A DNA stretch of 56,569 bases from Myxococcales bacterium (GTDB taxonomy: Bacteria > Myxococcota_A > Polyangia > Fen-1088). The DNA lies in the NCBI GenBank assembly GCA_003142855.1, contig PLNW01000145.1:1-56569 (forward strand). The letters are read 5' to 3'. Shown here one piece after another: positions 27,691 to 36,459 of the stretch. The stretch's first letter is position 1. Each line of letters opens with the position of its first letter. A program made the position numbers and the translations under genes. The notes below the pieces were generated by a model. That model was not told where the DNA came from. It saw nothing but the letters and a program-made list of their open reading frames with translations, and did not search any database.

Positions 27691-28602
27691 TTGTTATCTC
27701 GAATCGGTCAAAACCAACCCCGCGGCGCCGTTGCGGTCTTCGCCGGCGCGATGGCTTTCCCTGCGGCCCTTCCGGCCCGCGTGGTCCCGCACACAGAAAG
27801 CCACACGCCCGTTGTTGCGGCCCCATCGTCTGAACAGACCGAGCGCGGCCTGCCCAGTGAGGACTGTCTGGCCAACACCATCTGCGCTGTCAAGGATCGC
27901 GTGCGCTGGCGCGCCCACGCGTGGAAACCAGCGTTCTGTCAGAAGATCTCTCACGCCGTACTGGAATCCGCCGAGCGCTACCAGATTCCGCCGGCTCTCA
28001 TCCTGGCCGTGATGATCAACGAGAGTGACATGAACGCGTCCACCTTCCGCACGACGGTGCGCGCTGGGGCCATCTACGCGAGAGACGGTGGCCTCATGGG
28101 GATCCGTTGCATCGTCGACAAGCAGGGTCGTTGCAGCAACGGCCACGTGCGGGGCATGGCCTGGAGAAAAGTCATGGATCCCGCGACCAACATCGCGCTC
28201 GGCACGCGCGAGCTGGCCCACTACCGCGATGGCGGCGGTGTGAACAAGGTGACCGTGCGGACGCTCGACGGAAAAGGCCAGGTCGTGGTTCGCCAAAAAT
28301 TCGTCGCTTGTGCGCACAAGAACCACGCCTACTGGGCCCACTACAACCACGGCCCCATGTACATCGATCACGGACCAGCCCGTCACTATCCTCATCGCAT
28401 TGGCGTTCTGTACTACGCCCTGGCGCGGACCCTGGGCGTCGACACCACCGAGGTCACCACGACCCGTCTCACGGTCAATGATCCCGGCCGACGCCCGCGC
28501 ACCTTCGACCATCCCGTCGAAGCGCGCTACCAGAAGCTCTGTCAGGCCATCCGTGATTCCAAGTCGGCGTGTGCGGGCACGACCACAGCCGCGCTCCACT
28601 AA
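27691..28602 (+). CDS. Exported lytic transglycosylase-like protein
   Basis: A 303-residue protein. A weak signal-like segment (about 12-30) is followed by an SLT-type lysozyme fold. The catalytic glutamate is likely Glu111 in VMINESDMN, followed by GLMGIRC. Unlike most SLT proteins it is Cys-rich (six or more cysteines), which suggests disulphides in the periplasm. The C-terminal third (HNHAYWAHYNHG, RHYPHRIGVLYYALAR) fits the lysozyme-fold end. The start codon TTG at 27691 is uncertain; ATG at 27751 would leave only part of the signal segment. The last four bases overlap the convergent lipoprotein gene. Confidence 0.78.
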   Translation: MLSRIGQNQPRGAVAVFAGAMAFPAALPARVVPHTESHTPVVAAPSSEQTERGLPSEDCLANTICAVKDRVRWRAHAWKPAFCQKISHAVLESAERYQIPPALILAVMINESDMNASTFRTTVRAGAIYARDGGLMGIRCIVDKQGRCSNGHVRGMAWRKVMDPATNIALGTRELAHYRDGGGVNKVTVRTLDGKGQVVVRQKFVACAHKNHAYWAHYNHGPMYIDHGPARHYPHRIGVLYYALARTLGVDTTEVTTTRLTVNDPGRRPRTFDHPVEARYQKLCQAIRDSKSACAGTTTAALH

Positions 28603-29195
28603 GTCTTTGGAGTCAGCGTAACCTTCTGCGCGACCACCACCGGCTCGCCGCCGAAGGTCGGGAACTTCCAGCGCATGGCCGCGGTCTGAAAACACGACGT
28701 CATGTCGGCATCGATGGACGGCTTGACGTTGACTTCCTTCACGGCGCCCGTCGGCCTAACCGTCAATTCCACGACCAGCGCCAGCCCCGCCTGGTACTGA
28801 AGCGCGGAATTTCTCTTGAGCGCCCGTTCGTAGCACACCTGAATGGCCTGCGCGCCCCTCTTGACCACACGGCTGGCGTCTTGCGGCTTGAGATCGCCCC
28901 TGCCGATTGCGACCTCATCTCCCGCCGCCTGCTTCTGTTTTCGCAGGTCCGCGATCAAGTTGAGAATCTCGGGATCGTTGAGCTGCAGACGGTTGGGATT
29001 CGCCGCAGCCTCGGCGAGCTGGCGTTTGAGGCCGGCGACCTGACTCCTGAGCTCGCTGAGCTCACCCTTGCATGCCACAACCTTGTCGTTGGCCTGGCCA
29101 AGCTGGCGGATCGCGTCCGCGTTGTCACCGCCATTGCACCCGAAAGAGAAGAGTCCAACGCCCGCGAGCAGAAACCTCGTCATGCAACGATTCAT
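28599..29195 (-). CDS. Lipoprotein with AgmX/PglI-type (TonB-like) C-terminal domain
   Basis: A 198-residue protein. A lipobox ending FSFGC puts the acylated cysteine at 20. A coiled coil of about 25-90 follows (QANDKVVACKGELSELRSQVA). The C-terminal domain has CYERALKRNSAL, LVVELTVRPTGAV and a conserved cysteine at SCFQTAAMRWKFP. This is the AgmX/PglI C-terminal pattern common in Myxococcota and structurally TonB-like. GGAAAG lies eight bases before the ATG at 29195. It may link periplasmic partners in a surface-assembly or motility complex, but no partner gene is adjacent. Confidence 0.85.
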   Translation of the reverse strand: MNRCMTRFLLAGVGLFSFGCNGGDNADAIRQLGQANDKVVACKGELSELRSQVAGLKRQLAEAAANPNRLQLNDPEILNLIADLRKQKQAAGDEVAIGRGDLKPQDASRVVKRGAQAIQVCYERALKRNSALQYQAGLALVVELTVRPTGAVKEVNVKPSIDADMTSCFQTAAMRWKFPTFGGEPVVVAQKVTLTPKT

Positions 29196-29259
29196 GTGGT
29201 GTTCTTTCCAGACCGATGATGTGCGCCGGACGGCGGCACGGCGCCCGCTGTCGCCCGCG

Positions 29260-29799
29260 CTAGCGCCGCCTAGCTTCCTCGTCGGTGAACTCGACCTTGC
29301 CGCTGTAGTTCGGGCCCTTGCCACGTAGCCAGAATTCGGTCCGCGCCAACACGCGGCTGCCACGCTCGATGGTCATGCTATATTTCTTGTTCGTCTCAAA
29401 GTCGGGTTTGGCCACTTCAATACTCGAGGCAAAGATCCGGCTGCCCTTCTCGCGAATGTACTGTTCGTCACCGGCCACATAGCGCTGTTGACCAGGGGCG
29501 ATCTCCCAGAACTTGACCGTGATCTCGTTGTCGTTGAGCGGCTGGGCGAAAAACGCGATGTATTCGAGCTTCCACACGGCGTGATCGTTGCCCTTTTCCT
29601 CCTTGGGCCAGACCTTGTCGATGGATTGGCTGCGCACAGCGGAAACAAACGCGCCCTGCGAACCAAAACGCGTGGGCAGCCTGTTTGCTGTGATGATGAT
29701 TCGTCCCTTGAAGACGTCTTCTGGCTTCGCCGCCTCGGCCCCGGTCACAAAAAGAAGAATGCAGAGAATGGTCGCTGGAACTCGGAACAACTTGGACAT
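29260..29799 (-). CDS. Exported protein of unknown function
   Basis: A 179-residue protein. The signal peptide MSKLFRVPATILCILLFVTG, ending at EAA, supports ATG at 29799, which has GAGG seven bases upstream. The mature part is beta-rich (GRIIITANRLPTRF, LEYIAFFAQPLNDNEITVKFWE, TIERGSRVLARTEFWLRG) and ends with a charged tail EARRR. No family recognised. It lies 64 bases upstream of the AgmX-type lipoprotein gene in the same direction and may be co-transcribed with it. Confidence 0.72.
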   Translation of the reverse strand: MSKLFRVPATILCILLFVTGAEAAKPEDVFKGRIIITANRLPTRFGSQGAFVSAVRSQSIDKVWPKEEKGNDHAVWKLEYIAFFAQPLNDNEITVKFWEIAPGQQRYVAGDEQYIREKGSRIFASSIEVAKPDFETNKKYSMTIERGSRVLARTEFWLRGKGPNYSGKVEFTDEEARRR

Positions 29800-29976
29800 C
29801 GCGGGCCTCGTACGGTGGGGTGGGTTACTTGGCCTCACTACTGTAGCTGCTTTTCCTTTCGCCTGCTGGAGGTTTTTTGACGACGCAGCTCACCCTGGTA
29901 GCGTTGTTTCTTGATGCTCCAGGCTGGTGAGACCTGCTCCGCTTCCGCGCCAACGCACGCGCCCGCAGGAGTTTGT

Positions 29977-32172
29977 GTGAGCGCGGACTACACAGGAGCC
30001 CTAGTCGAGGCGCGAGCTTTGGCCGCCGCCGATGGCCGGACAGCGGCTTCGCTTGACGTCCTGCTTGGCCTGCTGCGAGCCGGCGGCGCCGCCGCGCGTT
30101 TGCTCGGGGAACGGGGCATCGCGGCCGCCAAGATCGAAGCCGTTGCGCCCAAAGTGCATTGCGAGCCGAATCTCGATCTGGCGGCGCTCGAATGCGAAGC
30201 TCAGGGCATCGCCCAAAGAGTCGGCGCCCAGCAGACATCGTCCCTCCACCTTCTCCTGGCCGTGCTGCGCCTAGCCGGCTCGGGCACGGAGGCGTTGCGA
30301 CGGACCGGCCACGATCCTGGCAAGGTCAGAGCCCTGGTCCTGCGCGCGCTCACGGGCCCAGGACCTTCGGCTGATCGACGAACCGATCGCGCACCGCCGG
30401 GCCTGGCCGCTGTTGGGGAACACGAACTCATTGCCGACAATGAAGCGCAAGGGGACGCGACTCCCCCCCTGCGAGAGAATAGCCCCGAGTCCAACCCGGC
30501 TCCGCTCGAACAGAGCCCGCGCATGACAGCCGAGGAGTCTGCCTGGGAGCTTCTGCCCGTGGAGTCGCCCCGCACGCCGGTTCTGCACCGAGAGCGCGAG
30601 GTGGGCCGCGTGTTGGATCTTCTTCAGGCCAAGACCCCACGCGTGATCGCGATCGTCGGCGAGCCCGGCTCCGGGCGGACCGTTCTGCTGGCCGCGCTCT
30701 CCGCCGCGTCAGCGGAGAAGCCACTGGCGCCGGTGGGCGATCTGGGAGCCATGGCCTCTCCCGGCGTGCTTCTGCAGGCCCTTCACCGCCGCGCGCCCCT
30801 GTCGTCCCCCATCGTGCTCGACGGGACGGCATGGCTGGGACCCGAAGGCAGCGATGGGCCTCTGCAGCTCATGTGCACGATGAATGCCGGCCGCCGCTGG
30901 GTGATGACCATGACCCCGGCGGATGTGCGGCGCATCGAAGTGGCGGCACCTGACCTGGCGACCAGCCTGGAGACCGTCGTTCTGCCGCCTCTTTCTCCAG
31001 CGCTGCTACTGGAAATCGTGGAAGCCGGCCTGGAAGCCATGGCGGAAGCCACCGGGGTCGGGTTTGCGCCCGAGGTGTGCGCTGCCCTGGTGCGCATGGC
31101 GCCGCGCTATCCCAGCGAACGAGCCCATCCCGGTCGCGCCCTGGCCATCGCCGAAATCGCAGCGGCCCGCGCGGCCCGTCTCGGCCAGAGCATGGTCGAC
31201 GAATGCGGCGTGGCCGAGGTGGTGGCCGACGCGGCCGCGGTTCCGGCCAGCCAACTTCTGCGTGATGACGACGATCGTTTTCGCAACCTCGAGGATCGCC
31301 TGCACGATCGGGTGGTAGGGCACGACGAGGCCCGCGGTCGAATCGCAGCGGCGCTGCGGCGGAGCTACGCGGGATTTCGCGGTCACCGGCCGCTGGCGTC
31401 GTTTCTCTTGCTCGGCCCGACCGGCGTGGGCAAGACGGAAACCGCCCGCGCCATCGCCGAGGCGCTCTTCGACGGTGAGTCGGCCCTGGTGCGCATCGAT
31501 CTGTCCGAATACAGCGAGCCCCACGCGGTGGCGCGTCTCATCGGTTCACCTCCCGGGTACGTGGCTCACGAAAACGGCGGACAGCTCACCGAAGCCATTC
31601 GGCGACGGCCGGCCTCGGTGGTGCTGTTCGACGAGATTGAGAAGGCACACCGCGAGGTGCTGCTCATTCTCTTGCAAGTTCTCGAGGATGGCCGTCTCAC
31701 CGACGGTCGCGGTCGCACCGTGGATTTTTCGGCCAGCGCCATCGTGATGACCTCGAACCTGGGTAGTGAGTGCTATCGGCGGAGCCGGTCGCCTGCCGTG
31801 TCGACGATTCAGGCGCTGGCGCGTTCGCGCCTGCCTCCCGAGCTGTGGAATCGAATCGACGAGGTTCTCTGCTACGCGCCGCTGGCTGAGTCCGAGCTGG
31901 GGGCTATTGTCGCGCGCCTTGCGCTGGCATCCAGCCGTCGGCTGCAGACCGAACGCGGGATCTCGTTCGCAATCGATGACAGCGTGGTCGCCCAAGTGCT
32001 CCAGTCCGAGCCCGATCGCAGCCTGGGGGCGCGCCCCCTGCGCCGCGCTTTCGAACGCATGGTGGAAAGTCCGCTGGCCACTGAGATTGTGTCCGGCCGC
32101 TTGCGGCGGGGAACCCGGCTGGGGCTGCATTGCGATGCCCGCGGCCGACTGCAAACCACGTGTCTGGCGTAA
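29977..32172 (+). CDS. ClpA/ClpC-like AAA+ unfoldase with degenerate first ATPase domain
   Basis: 731 residues from GTG at 29977, chosen because AGGAG lies six bases upstream. Residues 1-130 form a Clp N domain (two repeats). D1 (about 205-420) has a weak Walker A, GEPGSGRT with Arg in place of Lys, and no acidic Walker B: IVLDGTAWLG replaces the LFIDE-type strand. D2 is intact: Walker A GPTGVGKTE (480-488), pore loop PPGYVAHE, Walker B VLFDEIEKAH (549-558), sensor TSNLGS and sensor-2 GARPLRR. There is no M domain, and no IGF/LGF ClpP-docking loop is evident between TSNLGS and PELWNRID. It probably remodels proteins with D2 alone and without ClpP; that is inference. Confidence 0.88.
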   Translation: MSADYTGALVEARALAAADGRTAASLDVLLGLLRAGGAAARLLGERGIAAAKIEAVAPKVHCEPNLDLAALECEAQGIAQRVGAQQTSSLHLLLAVLRLAGSGTEALRRTGHDPGKVRALVLRALTGPGPSADRRTDRAPPGLAAVGEHELIADNEAQGDATPPLRENSPESNPAPLEQSPRMTAEESAWELLPVESPRTPVLHREREVGRVLDLLQAKTPRVIAIVGEPGSGRTVLLAALSAASAEKPLAPVGDLGAMASPGVLLQALHRRAPLSSPIVLDGTAWLGPEGSDGPLQLMCTMNAGRRWVMTMTPADVRRIEVAAPDLATSLETVVLPPLSPALLLEIVEAGLEAMAEATGVGFAPEVCAALVRMAPRYPSERAHPGRALAIAEIAAARAARLGQSMVDECGVAEVVADAAAVPASQLLRDDDDRFRNLEDRLHDRVVGHDEARGRIAAALRRSYAGFRGHRPLASFLLLGPTGVGKTETARAIAEALFDGESALVRIDLSEYSEPHAVARLIGSPPGYVAHENGGQLTEAIRRRPASVVLFDEIEKAHREVLLILLQVLEDGRLTDGRGRTVDFSASAIVMTSNLGSECYRRSRSPAVSTIQALARSRLPPELWNRIDEVLCYAPLAESELGAIVARLALASSRRLQTERGISFAIDDSVVAQVLQSEPDRSLGARPLRRAFERMVESPLATEIVSGRLRRGTRLGLHCDARGRLQTTCLA

Positions 32173-32194
32173 GAGCTGGCTAACTTCCTCCAGG

Positions 32195-32740
32195 CTATTT
32201 CGCGTACAACCCGCGCTCGCGGATGTAGTCGCGCACGCTGCGCGGGATCAGACAGTCAACCGACTCACCCGCGTGCAGCCGCGCACGAATCTCGGTGGAG
32301 CTGACCGCTGGCATGGCCAAAGCCGACCCACCCGCAAAACCGCCGCGCCCCACCACCACCATCTGCACCGAGCGGCGCAACTCGTCCGCCCCGTACCACG
32401 ACGGCAATTCCGGCTGCAGGTCCGCGCCGATGACCAGGAGAAATTCATGCTCCGGATGGCGCGCCTGCAGGCCCTTGATGGTCAGCAAGGTCGGGCTCTC
32501 CTCCCCGCCCAACTGAGCCTCGACGTCGCTGACGCGCACGCGCGAGCCCAAAGCAGCGGCGGCCAGCTCGCACATGCGCAGGCGATCGGCAAACGCCTCC
32601 AGCGCCTTGTCAAAGGGATGCTTCCAGCAGGGGACGAACCACAGCTCGTCCACCGCAGCCGTTTCCAGGACGTAGAGCGCGACCAACTGGTGCCCGACAT
32701 GCGGCGGATTGAAGCTGCCGCCGAAGATTGCCACCCGCAT
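32195..32740 (-). CDS. nadD: Nicotinate-nucleotide adenylyltransferase
   Basis: Adenylates nicotinate mononucleotide to deamido-NAD in NAD synthesis. The 181-residue protein opens with GGSFNPPHVGH (nucleotidyltransferase H-x-G-H motif), has WFVPCWKHPFDK, and ends with SSTEIRARLHAG and YIRERGLY. The length is near the usual 190-210. It is convergent with the Clp gene, 22 bases apart. The usual neighbour in many bacteria (rsfS) is absent. Confidence 0.95.
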   Translation of the reverse strand: MRVAIFGGSFNPPHVGHQLVALYVLETAAVDELWFVPCWKHPFDKALEAFADRLRMCELAAAALGSRVRVSDVEAQLGGEESPTLLTIKGLQARHPEHEFLLVIGADLQPELPSWYGADELRRSVQMVVVGRGGFAGGSALAMPAVSSTEIRARLHAGESVDCLIPRSVRDYIRERGLYAK

Positions 32741-32811
32741 AGCGTGAACCTACCTCAAATCCTCGCCCAACGGGACACTGGCGAGAAGAAACCAAGAGCG
32801 CAGTGACGGAC

Positions 32812-34014
32812 CTACAAATACAGCAAGAAGGAACGGCGGCGCTCCGCGAAGCAACGCTGGGCCGGCAACCAAGTCGCCTCCAGCTCGGCCAGCGACAAGC
32901 CACCTTCGATGCCGGTGCGAAGGGCATCGCTGCCGGTGAGAAGATCGATGGCCGGCCGGTCGGACACGAATTCGTAGGGTTCGCACCGCCAGCGAAAGGA
33001 CTCGCCGCCCACCTCGTGCAATTCGCGCAAGATGGCGACGCCGCAGCGATAGGGCTCGAAAACTGCGCGGTCGGTGACGTGAACCTGGATCCCGCCACAG
33101 ACCTGACCGGCGAACTTGTGAAAGGTGGGGCGGAACCAGAGCGGACGAAAGAGCACGCCGCGAAGCCGGTGGCCCGCCAGCCGCTCGGCCAGGCGAAACC
33201 CGTCGATGAAGGGCGCGCCGATGATCTCGAAAGGCCGGGTCGTGCCTCTCCCCTCGGAAACATTGGTGCCCTCAACCAGGCACAGGCCGGGGTAGACAAA
33301 CGCCGTGTCCACGGTGGGCATGTTGGGAGACGGTATGACCCAAGGCAGACCGGTCGCCTCGTAGAAGTCATGGCGGCGCCAGCCCCGCATGGGCACCACC
33401 GTCAGGTCCACATCGAGAGGTGAAGCGAAGCGCGGCCCGCCCCACGGAATCCCAGCCCGCACCATCCGCGCCACCTCGGCGATGGTCAGGCCGTGGCGCA
33501 CCGGCAGCGACGCCAAGCCCACGAAAGAATCATAGCCCGGTTTGACTTCTCCGCCTTCAATCGCGCTGCCGCCGAGGGGATTGGGACGATCGAGCACCAC
33601 CACGGCCACGCCGGCCCGGGCCGCAGCCTGCATGCTGAGGGCCATGGTCCAGATGAAGGTGTAGTAACGAGTGCCGATGTCCTGCAGATCGACCAGCAAC
33701 ACGTCGGTGTCGGCCAGCGCTTCCTGGGTTGGCTGCAACGATCCGAGCGATTGGCCATAGAGGCTGGTGACCGGTATCCCGGTGCGCCCATCGCGCTCGC
33801 CGTCGACGCTCACCATGTCCTGGGCCTCGCCCCGCACCCCATGCTCGGGGCCGAAAAGGCGCACCGGCCGCACGCCCGCCGCCATCAGGCGATCGACCAC
33901 GTGGACCAATTGTGCGTCCACGCTGGCGGGATGGCAGAGCACGCTCACCCTCCGTCCCCGGCACAGATCGAGCCTTTCCGCGCAAAGGACATCAAGACCA
34001 GAAGCGACTGCCAT
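32812..34014 (-). CDS. DUF1343 / NamZ-like exo-beta-N-acetylmuramidase, without signal peptide
   Basis: A 400-residue protein of the DUF1343 family, whose characterised member NamZ of Bacillus releases terminal N-acetylmuramic acid from peptidoglycan fragments. VSVLCHPASVD, RLFGPEHGVRG, LLVDLQDIGTRYYTF, LDRPNPLGG and PWVIPSPNMPT are family hallmarks, including the acidic and aromatic catalytic-site segments. The N-terminus lacks a signal peptide or lipobox, so it appears cytoplasmic and would act on imported muropeptides, unlike secreted homologues. It lies 71 bases upstream of nadD in the same direction. Confidence 0.9.
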   Translation of the reverse strand: MAVASGLDVLCAERLDLCRGRRVSVLCHPASVDAQLVHVVDRLMAAGVRPVRLFGPEHGVRGEAQDMVSVDGERDGRTGIPVTSLYGQSLGSLQPTQEALADTDVLLVDLQDIGTRYYTFIWTMALSMQAAARAGVAVVVLDRPNPLGGSAIEGGEVKPGYDSFVGLASLPVRHGLTIAEVARMVRAGIPWGGPRFASPLDVDLTVVPMRGWRRHDFYEATGLPWVIPSPNMPTVDTAFVYPGLCLVEGTNVSEGRGTTRPFEIIGAPFIDGFRLAERLAGHRLRGVLFRPLWFRPTFHKFAGQVCGGIQVHVTDRAVFEPYRCGVAILRELHEVGGESFRWRCEPYEFVSDRPAIDLLTGSDALRTGIEGGLSLAELEATWLPAQRCFAERRRSFLLYL

Positions 34015-34030
34015 GACCGCCCATTTCCTC

Positions 34031-34085
34031 CGGCTCTGTGGCCACCCCTCTCACCTCTGTGTTCTCAGCGGCGGGTAGCTGACAG
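34031..34085 (+). repeat. Pyrimidine-rich dispersed repeat, copy 3
   Basis: CGGCTCTGTGGCCACCCCTC, TCACCTCTGTGTTCTCAGC and GGCGGGTAGCTGACAG. It lies between the end of the sensor gene at 34124 and the start of the NamZ-like gene at 34014. It is the closest match to copy 1 in its 3' part. Confidence 0.75.
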
Positions 34086-34123
34086 AACGAATCAACTCGT
34101 CAGGTTAATTCAGCGATTGACAG

Positions 34124-35587
34124 CTATGCGATCTTGACTGGCTTGAACCAGATCTCCGCGCCCTCTGTCACGATCTGGAAGCGCACGCTCTTGCACTCCC
34201 ACTTCTCGCGCAGTCCGGCCTCGGCCAGGCTGAGTTTGGCCATGAAAGACTGCACGCTGAGTCCGACCGTGGGTTGGCCGATGGCCTTCAGCGCATTCAT
34301 GTATTCGTTGAAGAGCCTCGGGTAGTAGGCCGCCTCGCTCTCCTCGGCCAAGGCCGCCACCGCAGCCGGCGAAGCCGTGCCCTCGGTATTGCCGATGCTC
34401 ATGAGGTCGGCCTTCCAGCGCTTGGTGGCGGCGTCGTCCTCTTCCTCTTCAACCGCCTCTTCGTTGGGCTCCTCCCGTCCAAGCAACCGGGCCAACATGA
34501 CGTTCAGGCTGTTTGACAGTCCCTCGAAATCGGGGCCCACGGGCTTGAAGGTGTACTCGATGTTGGTGTTGATGATCTCGGCGACTCCCAGTTCAATCTT
34601 GTCGAGCGGCGCGATGAACCGGCGTGCGGTCATGGCCGCCACAATCAGCGCGACCAGCACGGCCAGTAGGCCGAGGAAGAGAACCTTCATCCCTTGGGCC
34701 TGCACCCGGCTCATGCCGTCGCTCAATGAGGCGAGGATGGCGAAGCCGCTGGTCTTGTCTGCAAAATTCCCCGGCATCGGGGCCGCCATCACAGCATAGT
34801 CGCGGCCTTCGAGGAACCAGTGGGCCACCTGTGTGCCGGCGGAATTGGAGAGCGCCACCGCGGCCAGCCTGTCGCCGGAGAACAGGAAGTTGCTCAGGGC
34901 CTGCGTCTTGGCCACATCCTCCTTCGAGGGGTCGGCGGCAGACACGAAGCTTGAGGTGTACACCTTGTCCGCGTGGAAGTATCCGATTTCCGTGCCCAGA
35001 AGATCGCGGTTCTCCCGCGCGGTCTTCGCGCTCACCACCCAGGCGACCAGCATCGCCCCGACTGTCGTGCCATCCGGCCGGGTGATCGGGGCGACCGCCA
35101 CCACATGCACGCCCCCGTCGCGCCACGTCCAAATGTCCTTGACCGGAATTCCCTTGAGCCCCTGGGCGACCGCTGGGTATTTGGCCCGCAGATCTTCGCC
35201 GTAGTCGGCGTTGGGGTTCAGATTGCGAGCGATGATCTTCCCGGTGGAATTCAGGATGGCCAGAATGTCGGCCTTCCGCTGTTGTTTCTCCAGTGCGGCA
35301 TTGAGCTTCTCGCACTCGTCGAAGGCCGCCTGGCGCAAAGCGGTCTCCTCGGTGTTGTCGAACACCGCGACCACAGCGGGCTTGCGTCCCAGCTCTGCAG
35401 CGAGATTGGCCAAATCGAGGCTCACCAGTCGGCTGATCTGTTGATAGATCGACTGGGCTCGCGAAACTTTGGCCTCGGCATCCTGAGTCGCCGCTGCCTT
35501 CAAGTCCGACGTGACCCAAAGGAAGAAGAAGACCGTTGCAACCAGGATCAGTGCCGCGGCGATCAGTCCAATTCTGATGCGATACAT
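34124..35587 (-). CDS. Membrane sensor with dCache-like domain, MXAN_5187-like C-terminus
   Basis: A 487-residue protein. Membrane helices at about 7-27 and 298-320 enclose a ~270-residue extracytoplasmic double-Cache-like domain (VVAVAPITRPDGTTVGAMLVAW; DYAVMAAPMPG). A HAMP-like segment follows (RFIAPLDKIELGVAEI), then an acidic linker EEAVEEEEDD and a conserved C-terminal domain (YYPRLFNEYMNALK; WECKSVRFQIV) resembling the MXAN_5187 C-terminal family of myxobacteria. There is no kinase, methyl-accepting or cyclase domain, so its output is unknown. ATG at 35587; upstream GAGG is present at a longer-than-usual distance. Confidence 0.82.
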   Translation of the reverse strand: MYRIRIGLIAAALILVATVFFFLWVTSDLKAAATQDAEAKVSRAQSIYQQISRLVSLDLANLAAELGRKPAVVAVFDNTEETALRQAAFDECEKLNAALEKQQRKADILAILNSTGKIIARNLNPNADYGEDLRAKYPAVAQGLKGIPVKDIWTWRDGGVHVVAVAPITRPDGTTVGAMLVAWVVSAKTARENRDLLGTEIGYFHADKVYTSSFVSAADPSKEDVAKTQALSNFLFSGDRLAAVALSNSAGTQVAHWFLEGRDYAVMAAPMPGNFADKTSGFAILASLSDGMSRVQAQGMKVLFLGLLAVLVALIVAAMTARRFIAPLDKIELGVAEIINTNIEYTFKPVGPDFEGLSNSLNVMLARLLGREEPNEEAVEEEEDDAATKRWKADLMSIGNTEGTASPAAVAALAEESEAAYYPRLFNEYMNALKAIGQPTVGLSVQSFMAKLSLAEAGLREKWECKSVRFQIVTEGAEIWFKPVKIA

Positions 35588-35872
35588 GTGGCTCCTCGGG
35601 CTGGCTGGGGTGAAGTGATCAGGCGCGCTTCGTCAGGACAGCGAAACACGCGACGAGCGCCGGGGGGAATATCAGCACCTGGCACGCGGGCAGTCAAGAT
35701 GAGGGACTGCGAATAGACGCCAGAGGGCGCGGTAGCAGACTCGACTGTGATGATGGGCTGATCCCGAATAGCGCGTCTCGCCAATCGTTAGTTTCAGCAA
35801 GTTGAGCCAGTCATCGACGGTCTTGCCACGAAAAATTGACAAGAAACGCACTTTGACCTACATGTAGGAATC
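35588..35872. other. Divergent spacer between the sensor gene and a PilZ gene
   Basis: 285 bases without a gene. TTGACA at 35836, followed after 17 bases by TACATG, could be a promoter for the PilZ gene. Its start point would then fall on the start codon, at odds with the TAGGAA ribosome binding site just before the ATG, so I leave it unassigned. CTACATGTAG at 35857-35866 is a perfect 10-base palindrome within 7 bases of the ATG, in a position suited to an operator. Confidence 0.35.
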
Positions 35873-36235
35873 ATGCATACCCAATCGTGCTCGTCCAAGT
35901 CTCAGTCGAGTACTGACAACCGCGACCGCCGAGGTGAACGTCGCCGAAAGGTCGACCTTCTCGTCAATCGATTCTTGAACGGCTACCCCTACCTCTGTCG
36001 GGCGACAAACATCAGCCGCACCGGAATCCGTGTCGTGCCGCTCGGTGAGCCCGCAGCGACGACGCGGTTCATGGGCCTGCAATTTCAGCTTCCCGGCAGC
36101 GAGGAAATCGTCACCGCCTCGGGCGAGGCCGTGTTCGCATCGGGCTCACGCGGGCCAGTGGGGATTCGCTTCACCCGCGTGCCCCGGGCTTCGGCAGAGC
36201 AGATCGGCCGCTTTGTCGCTGGCCGCCACGACTGA
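35873..36235 (+). CDS. PilZ domain protein, putative c-di-GMP receptor
   Basis: A 120-residue protein consisting of a polar leader (SCSSKSQSSTDNRD) and a single PilZ domain. The arginine-rich motif ERRRKVDLLVNRF and NISRTGI (N-x-S-x-x-G) are both present; FASGSRGPVGIRFTRV closes the barrel. AGGA lies about four bases before the ATG. No domain is fused, so it would act by binding a partner. It is followed by a palindromic element and stands alone. Confidence 0.88.
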   Translation: MHTQSCSSKSQSSTDNRDRRGERRRKVDLLVNRFLNGYPYLCRATNISRTGIRVVPLGEPAATTRFMGLQFQLPGSEEIVTASGEAVFASGSRGPVGIRFTRVPRASAEQIGRFVAGRHD

Positions 36236-36300
36236 CATCTGGCGCGAGCACGTCGAAAACTGACCTGGCCGGCCGGCCCATCATGACGGGCCAAGATTCC

Positions 36301-36459
36301 AGAGCACCGAACGGTTTGCCGGACCGAGTGAAATTGCGCAGTTGCGAGCGGCCCGAGGCGCGAGGAGGGAGAATACTCGACGTATTTGACCGACGAGCAA
36401 CGACGGGACGCGACGCAAATCCGCGATTTCACGACGGGAGGCAAACCGTTCGGCGCTCT
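36301..36459. repeat. 159-bp imperfect palindrome with 20-bp terminal inverted repeats (MITE-like or hairpin element)
   Basis: The arms AGAGCACCGAACGGTTTGCC (36301-36320) and its complement (36440-36459) differ at one base. Inside, GTGAAATTGCG is matched by the complement of CGCGATTTCAC, and the centre is AATAC-TCGAC-GTATT at 36372-36386, so the whole unit can fold into one long stem. It encodes no protein. No target-site duplication is seen. Its terminal sequence reappears at 56551-56568. It occupies the spacer between the PilZ gene and the gene at 36660. Confidence 0.7.

Noticed and set aside
35836..35864. TTGACA-17-TACATG before the PilZ gene
   Set aside because: A transcription start here would fall on the ATG, contradicting the ribosome binding site at 35865-35870; the -10 match is weak.
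36301..36459. Calling the palindrome a proven mobile element
   Set aside because: No target-site duplication, no transposase and only one full copy visible; I report it as a repeat.
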